DNA of 32,267 nucleotides from the NCBI GenBank assembly GCA_025357055.1, contig JANXPZ010000060.1, positions 1-32,267 on the forward strand. Direction: 5' to 3'. This document shows, one piece after another, positions 22,795 to 30,413 of this stretch; position 1 is the first letter of the stretch, and every line of letters starts with the position of its first letter. Origin of the DNA: Candidatus Eiseniibacteriota bacterium. Its GTDB lineage: Bacteria > Eisenbacteria > RBG-16-71-46. The notes beneath the pieces were generated by a model. The model made no database searches, was not told the origin of the DNA, and saw only the letters and a program-made list of their open reading frames with translations. The translations under genes and the position numbers were made by a program.

Positions 22795-23982
22795 ATGAAG
22801 TACGCCATCGTCCTGCCCGACGGAGCGGCCGACGATCCGCTGGCGCAGCTCGGCGGGAAGACCCCGCTGGAGGCCGCCCGCATCCCGCACATGGACCGGG
22901 TCGCGGAGCACGGTCGGCTGGGCCGCACGGTGACGATCCCGGAAGGGTTCACGCCCGCGACCGACGTGGGCACACTCTCGGTCCTGGGCTATGACCCGCT
23001 CGTCTGCTACTCCGGTCGCGCGCCCATCGAGGCCGCGGCGAAGGGCTTGTCGGCCCGGCCCGACCAGCTGATCTTCCGCTGCAACTTCGTGACCGTCCTG
23101 GACGGACTCATGAAGGACAACACGGCCGGCCACATCGCCCAGGCCGAGGCGGACGCGCTCATCGCCGACCTGCAGCGGGAGCTGGCGGACGAGGGCTGCG
23201 ATCTCCACGCGGGCGTGACCTACCGCAATCTCATGCTGCTCGCGGATGCCGCGGAGATGACTCTCCGCTGCGCCCCGCCCCACGACATCATCGGCCAGCC
23301 GGTCGCCGCCCACGCGCCGCACGGAACGGGCGCCGGGCGGATCGCGAGGATCGCCGAGCGGGCGCGCGCCGTGATCACCGCGCACGACGTCAATCGCCGG
23401 CGACGCGAGCAGGGGCGCGATCCGGTCACCGACATCTGGCTCTGGGGCCAGGGCCGGCCGGCGCGCCTGGAACCGTTCGCCTCGCGCTTCGGACTGCGGG
23501 CGGCCGTGATCACGGGCGTGGACATCCTGCGCGGCATGGCCCGCCTGATGGGCATGGAGATCATCGCGGTGCCGGGCGCGACGGGCTACATCGACACCGA
23601 CTACGCCGGCAAGGGCCGGGCGGCCGTGCGCGCGCTCGACGATCTCGACCTGGTCATCGTCCACGTCGAGGCGGCCGACGAATCCGCGCACCTGGGCGAC
23701 GCCGCCGAAAAGGTCCGCGCACTCGAGCGGATGGACGAGGCGATCGTGGGGCCGCTGCTCGAGCGCCTGGCACGCGAGCCGGCGTGGCGTGTCCTGGTCG
23801 CCGTGGACCATCCGACCCTGACCACGACGCGGGGGCATTCGGCCATCCCGCCGCTGTTCGCCTTCGCCGGCACGGGCATCGAGGCTGTCGAGCGCGCTCC
23901 CTTCACGGAGCGGGCAGCCGATGCTGGTGGCTACTGGATCGCCCCGGGCCACCGGCTGATGGAGGTCTTCCTGCGGGGCTGA
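22795..23982 (+). CDS. ApgM-like phosphomutase-fold protein, probable homoserine kinase
   Basis: This 395-residue protein belongs to the alkaline phosphatase superfamily, archaeal-type cofactor-independent phosphoglycerate mutase branch. It matches the subgroup proposed as an alternative homoserine kinase: PDGAADDPLAQLGGKTPLEA at the start, IWLWGQG, VPGATGYIDTDYAGK, HVEAADESAHLGD and DHPT near the metal site. The nucleophile position, usually Ser in a GSDVANLS-like motif, reads ATDVGTLS with Thr56. If active as a kinase it would make O-phosphohomoserine, the substrate of the threonine synthase encoded at 30414-31790. The ribosome site is AGGCCCCGAGG before ATG 22795. A phosphoglycerate mutase role cannot be excluded. 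It converges with the appendage operon. Confidence 0.85.
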   Translation: MKYAIVLPDGAADDPLAQLGGKTPLEAARIPHMDRVAEHGRLGRTVTIPEGFTPATDVGTLSVLGYDPLVCYSGRAPIEAAAKGLSARPDQLIFRCNFVTVLDGLMKDNTAGHIAQAEADALIADLQRELADEGCDLHAGVTYRNLMLLADAAEMTLRCAPPHDIIGQPVAAHAPHGTGAGRIARIAERARAVITAHDVNRRRREQGRDPVTDIWLWGQGRPARLEPFASRFGLRAAVITGVDILRGMARLMGMEIIAVPGATGYIDTDYAGKGRAAVRALDDLDLVIVHVEAADESAHLGDAAEKVRALERMDEAIVGPLLERLAREPAWRVLVAVDHPTLTTTRGHSAIPPLFAFAGTGIEAVERAPFTERAADAGGYWIAPGHRLMEVFLRG

Positions 23983-24049
23983 GCCGGCGCAATCCGCAGC
24001 TCGGACGCGAACGAGGCCGGGGAAGTCCGTCCGCCCGATCCGCGCGGGA

Positions 24050-26383
24050 TCAGAACTTCAGCTGCTGGACGGGCCGCGAGACGTGGAACGTCACGCTCCG
24101 GTCCGCTCCCGCGGCTCCGGCGAGCCCGACCCGGAGGACTCCCTGCTCTGCGCGGTAGCCGAAGGACAGGCTCTCCGGCGCCAGGCGCAGCTCGTGCTCC
24201 CCGGTGGGCAGCGGTCCGAAGCGAAAGTTCCCCGCGCTGTCGGTGTACGTGAACTCCATCCCGTCGATCAGGATCTCCACGCCGGCGACCCCCGAGCTGT
24301 CCCGGTCGTCGACCACGCGTCCCTGGATCCACCCGACGCTCCGCTGGAGTGGGAGGGTCAGCTCGAGGAGGTCGTCCTGGGCGACCTCGACCTCGAGCGG
24401 CGCGGTCGCGTCGATCGAGAACTGGGTGGGGACGGAGGCGGGCAGGATCCGGATGACGTGCTTCCCGGCGAGCACGAAGGCGAGGAAGACGCCGTCAGCA
24501 TCGGTCACCAGCGGCTGTCGGGCGTTCCCGTCCACCGAGATCTCGACCCCGGCGATCCCCGGCTCGCCCTGCTGCCAGCGCCCGTCGCCGTCGCCATCCT
24601 CGAACACGCGGCCCCTCAGGAGGAGGCGCTCCGGCACCGTGGGATCCAGGCGCGGAGCGGTGGCCCTGCTGGTGCGGCCGGTGGAATGGGCCACGCTGAG
24701 TGTCACGGTGTGGAGGACCCCCATCGAGGAGTTGCTGAGCCCGTAGCGCGCGACCAGGAAGAGGCGCGGGTTCGGCTGCATGACCGCCTCGACCCTGCCG
24801 ATGGTCTGCGCCAGCCGTGGCACGCCCGGGCTCGTCCCGTCGCGCGTCACGCCGAGCTGGCCGGAGAGCGTCACCAGCGGCCGGGGCAGCTTCATCCCCG
24901 TGAAGTCCACGAAGGACTCCACGCGGGCTCCATAGGGCTCCTGCCACGCGATCCGATGCTGGAGCGAGAGCGTGCCGGAGGGCCCCACGCGCAGGCCAAG
25001 ACTCCCGGAGAGGTAGTCCCGGCCACCGCGACCGCGGTGATCGATCCGGCTCCACTCGAGCGTGGAGTTCCGGCCGGGCCCCCACTGCTGTGAGACGGAC
25101 GCGGCGCTCGTCGCCACCCGCTCGCGGAACAGGTCACCTTCGCGGCGCCTGAGTTCGTGGGAGGCCGAGAGGCCGGTCCCCGTGCCCGCGGCCCTCCACG
25201 CGATCCTGCCCCCGACCTGGTTCCCGTGCGCCCGGTATTCGGTCAGGCCCCCCTCGGTTCGTCCGCGGTCCACGAACACGGGATTCGTCCAGCGACCCGC
25301 CCAGCCCGTGAGCGCGATCCGCCGGGGAGCGCGCCAGGCGAGGTTCAGGTCCTCCGTCAGCCCCGGGACCGGTTGCAGGGCGCCCAGGTAGCTGAGTGCA
25401 CGCGGCTGCCCCCGGGTGGCTTGGAGGTGCGCGCCCACGCTCCATTCGCGCAGCTCGCTCTGCGCGCTCAGGTCTCCCGCGAGGCCGCGCGCGGCGCTGC
25501 CGGTGGAGGACACGGCCCGCGTCGTGAAGATGTCCCCCAGGAGATCCACGCGCCTGCCCTTCACCACCGGCACGCCGAAGGAGAGGCCAGCGCCCTGGGC
25601 GCTCCGGAACCGGTCCGAGAGGCCTGAGCCGGCGGGGCCGCTGCCCGACAGGCCATAGAGGAGGCCCTGCAGGCGTGCGCCCCGCGGCCGTTCCACGCGC
25701 CAGAACCCGGCGCCGAAGCGCCGCGCGAAGTCGCTGCCCTCGAATGCGGCGTAGCTCACCGGCAGGTTGCCGACGAGCCCGCCGGCGCGCCAGGCCGGCG
25801 ACCGGCCATCGCCCCCGCGACGTCGTTCGAACAGGAGGCCGCGGGCGCCGGTGCCGTTGGCGCCGGAGGACCCTGCGGGCAGCAGGGCGTCTCCGGCGTC
25901 AGCCTGCCAGCCCGTCTTCGACGTGAATCCGAGTCGACGCCGCAGGAGGTGGGAGCGTCCGTCCTGGTTCATCAGCTCGCCCTGCAGTTCGAGTCTCCCT
26001 GCGGGGAGGTAGTCGAGGAGGTCCAGCCGGAGACGTTCCCGGCTGGTCGCGGCCCCTCCGCGTGGGCGGCTTCCTTCTTCGGAGAACTCCCCGTTGGCCT
26101 GGTCCCAGGGCAGCGACTGCTCCCAGGGCCTCTGCGCGAAACCGGCGAGGGAGCGCAGCGGAAGCGGGGGCGTGCCCTCGCTGCCCCTGCGCGCGGCGAC
26201 CAGCGGCCTGGCCAGCGGGAACTCGGCCCGGGGGATGCGACGCAGCTCGAAGGAGGCCGGGGGCGCCGAGAACCGGATGGCGTCGGAGGCCGCAGGTTCT
26301 GCGGGGTCGGCCCTGGCGATGGCGCAGGCCGCCAGGAGCACGAGCGACATCACGCTCCCTGCGTTCCGGCTGGCTCCTGGCAT
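24050..26383 (-). CDS. Outer-membrane barrel with two C-terminal SdrB-like domains, usher-like candidate
   Basis: This 777-residue exported protein has a signal peptide (residues 1-25, MSLVLLAACAIARA region). Residues of about 100-580 alternate polar and nonpolar residues, with many Arg/Gly turns, as in a large beta-barrel. Two Ig/SdrB-like (CNA-B or carboxypeptidase-regulatory-like) domains follow. The first, near 587-660, begins LLLRGRVFEDGDGDG with a calcium-loop-like DGDGDG. The second, near 680-750, contains IQGRVVDDRD and TDSAGNFRFGPLPTGEH. The last residue is Phe, as in many barrels. It is the last gene after two pilin-like subunits and a PapD-like chaperone, the position of an usher. 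Its sequence does not show the classical FimD N-terminal or plug motifs. ATG 26383 has GGGAG upstream; GTG 26389 is possible. Export of the subunits is inference. Confidence 0.75.
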   Translation of the reverse strand: MPGASRNAGSVMSLVLLAACAIARADPAEPAASDAIRFSAPPASFELRRIPRAEFPLARPLVAARRGSEGTPPLPLRSLAGFAQRPWEQSLPWDQANGEFSEEGSRPRGGAATSRERLRLDLLDYLPAGRLELQGELMNQDGRSHLLRRRLGFTSKTGWQADAGDALLPAGSSGANGTGARGLLFERRRGGDGRSPAWRAGGLVGNLPVSYAAFEGSDFARRFGAGFWRVERPRGARLQGLLYGLSGSGPAGSGLSDRFRSAQGAGLSFGVPVVKGRRVDLLGDIFTTRAVSSTGSAARGLAGDLSAQSELREWSVGAHLQATRGQPRALSYLGALQPVPGLTEDLNLAWRAPRRIALTGWAGRWTNPVFVDRGRTEGGLTEYRAHGNQVGGRIAWRAAGTGTGLSASHELRRREGDLFRERVATSAASVSQQWGPGRNSTLEWSRIDHRGRGGRDYLSGSLGLRVGPSGTLSLQHRIAWQEPYGARVESFVDFTGMKLPRPLVTLSGQLGVTRDGTSPGVPRLAQTIGRVEAVMQPNPRLFLVARYGLSNSSMGVLHTVTLSVAHSTGRTSRATAPRLDPTVPERLLLRGRVFEDGDGDGRWQQGEPGIAGVEISVDGNARQPLVTDADGVFLAFVLAGKHVIRILPASVPTQFSIDATAPLEVEVAQDDLLELTLPLQRSVGWIQGRVVDDRDSSGVAGVEILIDGMEFTYTDSAGNFRFGPLPTGEHELRLAPESLSFGYRAEQGVLRVGLAGAAGADRSVTFHVSRPVQQLKF

Positions 26384-26405
26384 GGTCACTCCCGTGCGGC
26401 TCCTG

Positions 26406-27251
26406 CTACGGGGCCGCTTCCGTCAGAGAGGCCCCGGCAGCGGCCGGCACCACGACGTCGAACTCCTTGATGCCCTGGAGCAGCGACTCCTCGCCGCTGT
26501 CCACCGTGAGCAGCAGCCGATACGGACCGGCGCCGGTCGGACGCCACGGGCAGCGGTACACGGTCTCGCTCCCCGGCAGGCAGACGCGGTAGGGCAGCCC
26601 CTGCTGGAACAGGACCGTTCCGGCCCGGTCCGTCACCTGGAACCAGCCGGTGGGATAGAAGTAGACGTTCCCGCGGTTGGCGACCTGCGCCACGAGGTTC
26701 AGCGTGTCGCGGTGAGCGCCCGGCTGGACCGCCATCCCTGTGATCGTGCTCCCGTGCGATTCCGTGCCCGCGGCCGTGAGGTAGACCGTGGTTCCCATGC
26801 GCACGCGCGTCGCGAGTCCCAGCTTCGAGCGTCGCGTCCCCACCTGCCCTTCGAAGAAGAGGATGGTCCAGTAGGACCCGCGCGCGGTGTCGGGCATGGC
26901 CGCCGTCACGCGCACGGTCCGCATCCCGTGGGGGGGGACGGTGAAATCCGACAGGTCCGCGCGGACCCACGCCGATGCGGAGCGTGGCTGCGAGCCCCGC
27001 GGCAGGAGATCCACGCCGCCGCCGGGGGTCGCGGCCCAGTCCTCCACGGTCGTCACGACGCGCACCGGCTCGTCGCCGTTGTTGAATACCTCCACGGCCT
27101 CGGTGCGGGATCCGCCCGGCGCCAGCGTGAGCCGGAGCTTCATGGGCGCGACCCCCATCGCAAGACTGCCCCAGGCGGGCGTCGTGGTGAGGAGCAGGAG
27201 CCCCGCGATGGCGAGGGCGGGCCCGGCGGTCTTCCCATTCGTCGTTCTCAT
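26406..27251 (-). CDS. PapD-like periplasmic chaperone
   Basis: This 281-residue protein has a signal peptide (to about residue 28). Two Ig-like domains of the PapD type follow. The first begins MGVAPMKLRLTLAPGGSRTE and contains VEVFNNGDEPVRV and VEDW. Later it has PPHGMRTVRVT and a G1-like strand region GSYWTILFFEG. The second domain holds two cysteines (RVCLPGSETVYRCPW) that could form a disulfide. Such chaperones lend a strand to pilin subunits that lack one. The start ATG overlaps the stop of subunit B (ATGA, 27248-27251), so the two are translated together. The barrel gene follows after 22 bases. It is divergent from FimC/PapD at the usual Arg/Lys anchor, which I cannot place with certainty. 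Confidence 0.82.
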   Translation of the reverse strand: MRTTNGKTAGPALAIAGLLLLTTTPAWGSLAMGVAPMKLRLTLAPGGSRTEAVEVFNNGDEPVRVVTTVEDWAATPGGGVDLLPRGSQPRSASAWVRADLSDFTVPPHGMRTVRVTAAMPDTARGSYWTILFFEGQVGTRRSKLGLATRVRMGTTVYLTAAGTESHGSTITGMAVQPGAHRDTLNLVAQVANRGNVYFYPTGWFQVTDRAGTVLFQQGLPYRVCLPGSETVYRCPWRPTGAGPYRLLLTVDSGEESLLQGIKEFDVVVPAAAGASLTEAAP

Positions 27252-27781
27252 TGCTCCACCACGGTGTAGATGAGGGTGTTGGTGTAGCTCGTGGTGCCGG
27301 CGTCGCCGGCATCGGGGTAGTCCCACAGGTTGATGATCCTGAGGTCGGTGTCCACGTCCTCGCTCGAGGCGGGCCCGCCCGCGGCCCAGAGGGCCTGGTC
27401 CGAGGAGGTGATGGTCGTGTACGTGGGGATGAGGCTCCCCGCCGTCGGGCAGCGGATCAGGAGGTGCGACATGTCGATGGGCGGGCTCCCGGCGGTGCAG
27501 CCGACGAAGAGGATGAGCCCCGCCGGGGCTGTCGTGGTGACCCGCACGCGGATCCCTCCCGCCGGGGCGAGCGATTCCACGAAGCCCGTCTGGTAGTCGC
27601 CCTGCGAGGGGGTGAGCGAGCGGCTGCTCGTGACGATGCTGATGCTCGTCTGGGCGCGCGCGACCGGGCTCACCGACAAGACGAGGGCCAGCGCCAGGAG
27701 CACGCGTGCGAGCGCGCATCGGACCGGCGCCCGCCGCTCGGCGGGCCTCGGAGGACTGGCGACCACTTCGATCACTTCCAT
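27248..27781 (-). CDS. Secreted pilin-like subunit B
   Basis: This 177-residue protein has a long basic N-region and a hydrophobic core LLALALVLSVSPVARA ending in a signal-peptidase site near residue 44. The mature part is beta-rich and a clear paralogue of the gene at 28023-28559. Shared blocks are SLTPSQGDYQTG, RVRVTTTAPAG, SDQALW, TDLRIINLWDY, and the C-terminus SYTNTLIYTVVEQ. It has two cysteines (VGC and LIRC) that could pair. ATG 27781 is chosen for AAGG five bases upstream; the in-frame ATG 27895 would give an implausibly long N-region. It probably is a minor or tip subunit of the same structure (inference). No database family is recognised with certainty. Confidence 0.8.
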   Translation of the reverse strand: MEVIEVVASPPRPAERRAPVRCALARVLLALALVLSVSPVARAQTSISIVTSSRSLTPSQGDYQTGFVESLAPAGGIRVRVTTTAPAGLILFVGCTAGSPPIDMSHLLIRCPTAGSLIPTYTTITSSDQALWAAGGPASSEDVDTDLRIINLWDYPDAGDAGTTSYTNTLIYTVVEQ

Positions 27782-27980
27782 CGCGGCCTTCACGGACTTC
27801 CATTTCCGGTGAGGGGACACCGCCGCGCTCCAGATCCGAGTCCTGTCCCGACCCTCAACCGTCGGGATGACCTGGAGATGCGCTCCAACCTGCATCCGTG
27901 AGGCCCACTCGTCCGGCGGGGCGGCGCGAACCGACCAGCCGGCGCCGGCGGGGGGGCCGGCGGTTGAGACCTGTGGGCCC

Positions 27981-28003
27981 GGGCGCCCCCGAGGGCGCCC
28001 TCG
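27981..28003 (-). terminator. Stem-loop between the two subunit genes, possible attenuator
   Basis: GGGCGCCC at 27981-27988 and 27993-28000 form an 8-bp stem with a CCGA loop. A second, alternative palindrome CGAGGGCGCCCTCG occupies 27990-28003. It lies 19 bases after the stop of subunit A and 199 bases before subunit B. Partial termination or RNA protection here would give more of subunit A, as is known for major pilins. The functional role is inference. Confidence 0.5.
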
Positions 28004-28022
28004 TTGTCTGAGCTGCCCCCGG

Positions 28023-28559
28023 CTACTGGACGACGATCGTGTAGGTCAGTGTGTTGGTGTACGCCGTCGTTCCGCCGCCGCCCGCGTCCGAATAGTCCCA
28101 GAGGTTCTGCACCCGGATGTCGGTCTGGATCGTGCTGTAGGTGGGCGACGTCGTGGTCGTCGACCAGAGGTTCTGGTCGCTTGCCGTGATCGCCGTGAAG
28201 GTGCCCTGCGTCGATCCCGAGCCGCCGGCGGCCGTCTGCGTCCTGAAGAGCAGGTCGGCCAGCGCGATCTCCGGCGAACCGTCGGCGCACCTCACCTGCA
28301 GGATCGCGCCGGTGGAGCTGTTGGTCCGGATCCGGACGTCGATGCCGGAGGCGCCCAGCGCATCGACCTGCCCCGCCTCGTAGTTGGCCTGGTCGGGCGA
28401 GAGGGTGATACTGGCGTCCAGCACTTCGATCTGGACGGTGGCGTCGGCCTGAAGGATGACGTCAGAGGTGCCGGACGTGGCCGCGATCGCCGCACCGCTG
28501 GTCCCCAGCGCCAGCACGATGGCCGGCACGAGGAGCGCGAGAACCCTGGAGCGCTGCAT
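28023..28559 (-). CDS. Secreted pilin-like subunit A (probable major subunit)
   Basis: This 178-residue protein has a signal peptide MQRSRVLALLVPAIVLALG ending near AAIAA (about residue 27). The mature part is Ser/Thr/Ala-rich and beta-strand-like, with few charged residues and a single cysteine. It shares with subunit B the blocks ITLSPDQANYEAGQ, DVRIRTNSSTGA, SDQNLW, TDIRVQNLWDYSDAGGGG and a C-terminus YTNTLTYTIVVQ. ATG 28559 has the strongest ribosome site in the region (GGAGGA, 7-base spacing), fitting a highly made structural subunit. It is the first gene of the locus, behind a sigma-28-like promoter. The pilin role is inferred from order and the chaperone; no named family is recognised. 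Confidence 0.8.
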   Translation of the reverse strand: MQRSRVLALLVPAIVLALGTSGAAIAATSGTSDVILQADATVQIEVLDASITLSPDQANYEAGQVDALGASGIDVRIRTNSSTGAILQVRCADGSPEIALADLLFRTQTAAGGSGSTQGTFTAITASDQNLWSTTTTSPTYSTIQTDIRVQNLWDYSDAGGGGTTAYTNTLTYTIVVQ

Positions 28560-28638
28560 GGTGGAATCCTCCGAGGAGAGGGAGTCTCTGCCATGGTTCG
28601 CCGGAGCGCTGCAGGTCATGAGGTCGGCAGTCCCGTAG

Positions 28639-28666
28639 TCATCGGCGGGATCGGGTCGGCGCTTTA
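28639..28666 (-). promoter_or_regulatory. Sigma-28-like promoter of the appendage operon
   Basis: On the minus strand TAAA (28663-28666) is followed, after 16 bases, by GCCGATGA (28639-28646). The FliA-type consensus is TAAA, 15 bases, GCCGATAA. The match is 4 of 4 and 7 of 8, with the spacer one base long. Transcription would begin near 28632, about 73 bases before the subunit A start codon. This rests on motif match only. Confidence 0.5.
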
Positions 28667-28814
28667 GGGCGAAATTCTCCGGATCGATGGGGGTGCCGCT
28701 GGCCCGGGAAGGGGGCCGGTCGGGCCGACCCCGCAAGGGCCTGGCTGCATGGCCGGACGAGGGTGATCGCCGGACCCGGGGCTGGTCCCCGGCGGCCGGT
28801 GCCCCGGACGCGAA

Positions 28815-28846
28815 CGGGGCCGTGGGGTGTCGTCCCCCGGCCCCGC
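28815..28846 (-). terminator. Hairpin after the Cys/Met-type PLP gene
   Basis: CGGGGCC and GTGGGG pair with CCCC and GGCCCCG around a short loop, giving about 11 bp with a small bulge. It begins 17 bases past the stop of the minus-strand gene. No T-run is present. Confidence 0.65.
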
Positions 28847-28863
28847 AGTATTGCGACCGACCG

Positions 28864-30288
28864 CTACTTCTTCTGCGCCCCGAGCAGGGCGCGGTCGAGG
28901 TCGGCGATGATGTCGTCGGGATGCTCGGCCCCGACGCAGAGGCGGATCAGGTTCGGCGGGATGCCGGCGAGCTTGCGGCCCGCTTCGCCCTGCTGCTGGT
29001 GGGTCGAGATCGCGGGGATGGTGGCGACGCTCTTGATCCTCCCGAGATCGGTCGCGCGCCAGATCCGCTCCAGGCCGTCGAAGACCTTCCGCGTCGTCCC
29101 GGCTCCGCCCTTCACGCAGAACGACATCAGGTGCCCGTAGCGATTGACGGGCTTGCCGTAGAGGTCGTCGTGCTCGGCGTCCACCAGCCACAGGTACCGG
29201 CTGGCCAGTCCGTGCAGCGGGTGGTCCGGCAGGCCGAGGTACTCGACGCGCTCGACCATCGGATGGCGCTCGAGCCACTCCGACACCTTCATCGTGCTGC
29301 GGCTCATCAGGTCCATCTTGGAGCGCAGCGTGCGCATGTCGTTGAGTGTCATGATCGCCTGCAGGGGGTGCAGGTTGGGGCCGTAGTCGCGGTTCGGCAG
29401 GTACTTGATGTAGAGCGCGAAGTCCTCGCGCAAGGCGTCGATCGGGACGTTCGTCACGAGGCCCTTGCGCGCGATGACCGCACCGCAGATCCCGAACCCG
29501 CTCGAGGACAGGGTCTTCGAGGCCGACTGCACGACGATGTCCGCGCCGTGGCGGATGGGGCGGAGCAGCGCCGGCGTGGCGATCGTGCTGTCCACGATCA
29601 GCGGCAGCCCGTGCGTGTGGGCGAGGTCGGCCACGGCCTGGACGTCGAAGAAGCCCTGCTGCGGGTTGCTCGGCAGTTCGCCGTAGAGGAAACGCGTGTG
29701 CCTGTCGATCTTCCTGGCCCACTCGTCCAGGTCGGTCGGGTCCTGGATCCAGCGGCACTCGATGTCGCGCTCCTGCTGCAGGCGGACGCTGAACTGCTGG
29801 AAGGTGCCGCCGTAGCACTGCGCGGTGGCGAGGAAGTTGCGGGGCTCGTGGACGTCGTGCCGGGTGTGCAGGAGGAAGGGCTGGACGGCCGTCATGATCG
29901 CCGCCATGCCCGAGGAGGTCGAGCAGCAGGAGGTCTCGCCGTCGAACCCGTAGCCCTCGAGCAGCGCCAGCGCCCACTCGTAGTAGTAGGTGGACGGGTT
30001 CGCGATCCGCGAGTAGGTCCAGGACGGGATCAGGTAGGCGAGCGCGGCCGCCATCTCGTCGGAGTCGCGGAAGGCCTGGGAGGTGGACATGAAGATGGGC
30101 TCGATGATCGAGCCCTGGTAGTCCTCGATCGCGTCCTGGACCGAGTAGAGGCCGTGCACCGCGATGGTATCGAAGCGCCACTTTTTCACGACGTCGCGGA
30201 TGTAGCCGGCGCGCCGGGCGAGGTACTCGTCGTTGCGGTCGATGTAGCGCTGCATCCCCGGCGTGATCTCGACATCTCGGTCGGCCAT
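28864..30288 (-). CDS. Cys/Met metabolism PLP-dependent enzyme, divergent
   Basis: This 474-residue fold-type-I PLP enzyme belongs to the gamma-synthase group (cystathionine gamma-synthase, O-acylhomoserine sulfhydrylase, methionine gamma-lyase). Family marks are TYSRIANPSTYYYEWALALLEG near 91-112, TSSGMAAIMTA, ELPSNPQ and the PLP lysine in VQSASKTLSSSG (Lys258). The block after the lysine usually reads KYLxGH; here it is TLSSSGFG. The protein also has about 50 extra N-terminal residues, so it is an atypical branch. GGAGG sits before ATG 30288. It is divergent from threonine synthase across 125 bases. A role in making homocysteine or methionine from activated homoserine fits the neighbour, but lyase activity is equally possible. 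Confidence 0.85.
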   Translation of the reverse strand: MADRDVEITPGMQRYIDRNDEYLARRAGYIRDVVKKWRFDTIAVHGLYSVQDAIEDYQGSIIEPIFMSTSQAFRDSDEMAAALAYLIPSWTYSRIANPSTYYYEWALALLEGYGFDGETSCCSTSSGMAAIMTAVQPFLLHTRHDVHEPRNFLATAQCYGGTFQQFSVRLQQERDIECRWIQDPTDLDEWARKIDRHTRFLYGELPSNPQQGFFDVQAVADLAHTHGLPLIVDSTIATPALLRPIRHGADIVVQSASKTLSSSGFGICGAVIARKGLVTNVPIDALREDFALYIKYLPNRDYGPNLHPLQAIMTLNDMRTLRSKMDLMSRSTMKVSEWLERHPMVERVEYLGLPDHPLHGLASRYLWLVDAEHDDLYGKPVNRYGHLMSFCVKGGAGTTRKVFDGLERIWRATDLGRIKSVATIPAISTHQQQGEAGRKLAGIPPNLIRLCVGAEHPDDIIADLDRALLGAQKK

Positions 30289-30332
30289 GGAGCACCTCCG
30301 GCGGCGGTTCTTCGTGCGGACGAGGGAATGTG

Positions 30333-30338
30333 TAAGAT
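30333..30338 (+). promoter_or_regulatory. Possible -10 element for thrC
   Basis: TAAGAT lies in the only AT-rich island of the 125-base divergent region, 76 bases before the thrC start. The -35 position is weak (TTCGTG). The same island read on the minus strand offers TATCTT, so it may serve either gene. Confidence 0.3.
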
Positions 30339-30413
30339 ACCTCAGGCGGTCGGAGGCGGCGACACCGTTCCCCGGCCGGCGTGGCGGGGCCCGCCCCGCG
30401 GAGAGCCGCAGCG

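Larger units (their letters stand above)
28560..28863. other. 304-base intergenic stretch between two minus-strand genes
   Basis: No gene is seen here. It holds the hairpin after the PLP enzyme (28815-28846), a GC-rich middle, and an AT-richer patch near 28660-28685 with the sigma-28-like promoter. The untranslated leader of subunit A follows. Confidence 0.7.

Noticed and set aside
24050-26383. TonB-dependent receptor as identity of the barrel protein
   Set aside because: No plug domain, TonB box or usual receptor C-terminus is visible. SdrB-like domains at the C-terminus and the chaperone neighbour point elsewhere. A structure model would decide.
30289-30413. SAM or other riboswitch ahead of the PLP enzyme or thrC
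   Set aside because: The gap is only 125 bases and shows no conserved paired core or leader terminator for either gene.
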